Source: an uncultured Clostridia bacterium
GTDB lineage: Bacteria; Bacillota; Clostridia; Oscillospirales; Acutalibacteraceae
Direction of reading: 5' to 3'
DNA length: 12,947 bases
Assembly (NCBI GenBank): GCA_947165615.1
Contig: CAMVBD010000006.1
Coordinates: forward strand, 1 to 12,947
Positions 11,665 through 12,947 of this stretch are shown one piece after another. Position numbers and translations under genes: made by a program. The notes under the pieces were generated by a model. It was not told where the DNA came from. It was given only the letters and a program-made list of their open reading frames with translations, and made no database searches. The stretch's first letter is position 1. Each line of letters opens with the position of its first letter.

Positions 11665-12267
11665 TTATTTTCTTGCGAATTTGTGACCGTTGAACACGCC
11701 GTTGTAGTAATAGGCAAGGCTTTTTGCAAGGCTTTCGACGGGCGTCGCAAAGTCCTCTAAGATCCAGCGGACGAACAGGGCGCTGGTGCCGCCGGAGGTA
11801 AACGTAAAGGAGCGGCGGAAAATCTCCTTTTGGTTCGGGGGCAGACGGCGGGTGATCTCGCTGTAAAAGACCTTGTCAAAGCTGACCTGAATGGGAGAGT
11901 TGGTCTGCGTCAGAAAGATAAAGCGGAACATCTCCTTATTGTCCTTGACGTAGGTGAGGTACAACAGCGTTACCTCGTAAAAATCGTCCACGGTCAGATT
12001 GGTCAGGTCGGGCTTGCCGTCCAGCGTTTCCATGCAGCGGTTGATGAACGCCCGCTGGATCGCAAAAAACTCCTTGATGATCTTTTTGTGCAGGTCCGAA
12101 ATGTCCGCGTAGTAGGAATAAAACGTGGAGCGATTGACGTCCGCCCGCTCGCAGAGCTCCTTGACCGAGATCTTGTTCATGTCCTTTTCCTGCATCAGCT
12201 CAAACAGCGCGTCGCGGATCACCATTTTGGAGTATCGCGTTCGCCGGTCGTCGCGTCTGTCTTCCAT
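11665..12267 (-). CDS. TetR/AcrR-family transcriptional regulator
   Basis: 200 residues. The N-terminal helix-turn-helix at about 31-55 has the TetR signature (NKISVKELCERADVNRSTFYSYYADISDL). The remaining, mostly helical part would bind a ligand and dimerise. The start codon has AGAGGA 7 nt upstream. The gene is divergent from an alpha/beta hydrolase gene at 12564, the usual arrangement for a local regulator, and a 6+6 inverted repeat (12306-12321) sits just behind its predicted transcription start, consistent with self-control. The inducer is unknown; given the neighbour, a lipid or ester compound is a guess. Confidence 0.93.
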   Translation of the reverse strand: MEDRRDDRRTRYSKMVIRDALFELMQEKDMNKISVKELCERADVNRSTFYSYYADISDLHKKIIKEFFAIQRAFINRCMETLDGKPDLTNLTVDDFYEVTLLYLTYVKDNKEMFRFIFLTQTNSPIQVSFDKVFYSEITRRLPPNQKEIFRRSFTFTSGGTSALFVRWILEDFATPVESLAKSLAYYYNGVFNGHKFARK

Positions 12268-12305
12268 TTTTCATCCTCTTTTCCGTTTTGTGTTTTCCAT
12301 CCTTC

Positions 12306-12321
12306 TGTCGGTTGCCCGACA
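12306..12321. promoter_or_regulatory. inverted repeat, candidate TetR-type operator
   Basis: TGTCGG TTGC CCGACA, 6-bp perfect arms, starting within a few bases of the predicted transcription start (about 12323) of the TetR gene. It could alternatively be a hairpin in the leader. CGTCGACG (12341-12348) in the promoter spacer is another short palindrome. Confidence 0.45.
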
Positions 12322-12329
12322 CCATGTCT

Positions 12330-12358
12330 ATTATAACACACGTCGACGGAAAAAGCAA
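12330..12358 (-). promoter_or_regulatory. promoter of the TetR gene
   Basis: On the minus strand, -35 TTGCTT (12358-12353), a 17-bp spacer and a perfect -10 TATAAT (12335-12330) preceded by TGT, giving an extended -10. Confidence 0.78.
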
Positions 12359-12513
12359 GAGACGATTTGATACTGTCTGTCGCAGAAAATCTGCCCCGTC
12401 CCGTAATACCGGCGTCCTTCTTTTTGACACCGGTCCCATTTTTCGATCCGAAAACGGGGAGAAGGCTCCATACGGCGGGTCCCGGCGGATCGTCCGCGCC
12501 GAGCCTTTTTCTC

Positions 12514-12542
12514 TTGCATTTTTTTCGGAACTATGGTACGAT
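12514..12542 (+). promoter_or_regulatory. promoter of the alpha/beta hydrolase gene
   Basis: -35 TTGCAT (12514-12519), a 17-bp spacer and -10 TACGAT (12537-12542) with TGG directly before it (extended -10). The predicted start near 12549 would lie only about 15 nt before the ATG, just within the Shine-Dalgarno region. Confidence 0.55.
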
Positions 12543-12563
12543 AAAGAAAAGGAGGAGACCAAC

Positions 12564-12947
12564 ATGGAACTCAAGATCAAGACCTTGCCTGTCAGCGAGG
12601 AAAACTATGCCGAGACCATGAAGACCAAGGTGGAGCCCTATCTCAAGGGCATCCGCGCCGAGGGGCAGGTTTCAAGTTTCGACGGTAAGAACATCCATTA
12701 CGAAAAGTACGTGATCCCGAACGCCGTCGGGAGCGTGGTGCTGGTGCACGGCTTTACCGAGAGCGCTGAAAAATTCCGCGAGATGGCGTATAATTACCTC
12801 ATGATGGATCTGAACGCCTTTGTCATCGACAACCGCGGGCACGGGCTTTCCTACCGCAAGCACCCCGAGGACCCCGAGACCGTGTGCGTGGACCGTTTTC
12901 AGGACTACGTGGAGGACCTGAAGGTCTTTGTCGACCGCATTGTAAAG
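12564..12947 (+). CDS. alpha/beta hydrolase (lysophospholipase/monoglyceride lipase-like), 5' part
   Basis: 128 residues are visible; the gene runs off the right edge. AAAGGAGG (12548-12554) lies 9 nt before the ATG at 12564. After a helical N-terminus and a strand with SSFDGKNIHYEKY, the oxyanion-hole strand VVLVHGFTES (58-67) and the turn DNRGHGLS typical of S33/Hydrolase_4 lysophospholipases are seen. The catalytic nucleophile elbow and the Asp/His would lie past the edge. There is no signal peptide, so it is probably cytoplasmic or loosely membrane-associated. It is divergent from the TetR gene, which likely controls it. Confidence 0.9.
   Translation, partial: MELKIKTLPVSEENYAETMKTKVEPYLKGIRAEGQVSSFDGKNIHYEKYVIPNAVGSVVLVHGFTESAEKFREMAYNYLMMDLNAFVIDNRGHGLSYRKHPEDPETVCVDRFQDYVEDLKVFVDRIVK

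Noticed and set aside
12470..12512. Plus-strand terminator before the hydrolase gene
   Set aside because: GCGGA-TCG-TCCGC followed by GCCTTTTT resembles a terminator, but the stem is short and bulged and no upstream plus-strand gene needs it; a leader or small RNA could not be shown.

Overview
The window reads as a chromosomal segment from a GC-rich, anaerobic, Gram-positive bacterium of the class Clostridia, probably gut-associated. This is inferred from an oxygen/NO-scavenging flavodiiron fusion, BspA-type leucine-rich repeat and type I dockerin proteins, AGGAGG ribosome-binding sites and promoters of the TTGACN-N17-TATAAT type. Twelve protein genes are supported, two of them cut by the window edges. 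No rRNA, tRNA, CRISPR array, transposase or integrase was seen.

Layout. 1-930: 3' part of a sensor histidine kinase, ending at a bidirectional terminator. 1003-2796 (-): flavodiiron / flavodoxin / flavin reductase / rubredoxin fusion with its own promoter. 2994-4268 (-): secreted leucine-rich repeat protein with a C-terminal dockerin, preceded by a highly foldable leader of about 195 nt. 4563-5029: a minus-strand terminator, an intergenic repeat element (A) and non-coding sequence. 5030-6053: a compact regulatory cassette. An XRE repressor gene and a 70-residue HExxH (ImmA/IrrE-like) gene face a 75-residue Cys-rich gene across two face-to-face promoters, and each promoter carries an operator palindrome in its spacer. 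6061-6227: repeat element B, related to A. 6230-7075 (-): RCC1-repeat lipoprotein. 7231-8337 (+): cytoplasmic BNR/sialidase-fold protein, divergent from the lipoprotein gene. 8338-8940: element C, with three tandem copies of about 60 bp, then a GC-rich stretch without a credible gene. 9084-10214 (+): secreted protein with signs of high expression. 10378-11514 (+): secreted dockerin protein. 11665-12267 (-): TetR-type regulator, divergent from 12564-12947 (+), an alpha/beta hydrolase cut by the right edge.

How the genes fit together. Most are single-gene units with their own promoter and terminator. Four encode exported or surface proteins: LRR-dockerin, RCC1 lipoprotein, the protein from 9084, and the second dockerin protein. 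The most system-like region is 5030-6053, which resembles a phage-type lysogeny switch without an attached prophage: repressor, putative repressor-cleaving protease, three palindromic operators and two convergent promoters whose predicted transcripts overlap by about 33 bp. The second notable structure is the 5' leader of the LRR gene, whose predicted first nucleotide coincides with the start of a nested 122-bp imperfect palindrome. The third is a set of intergenic elements bordered by heptamer tandem repeats of three different sequences. All promoter, operator, RNA-fold and family statements come from reading the sequence by eye; nothing was searched or computed.
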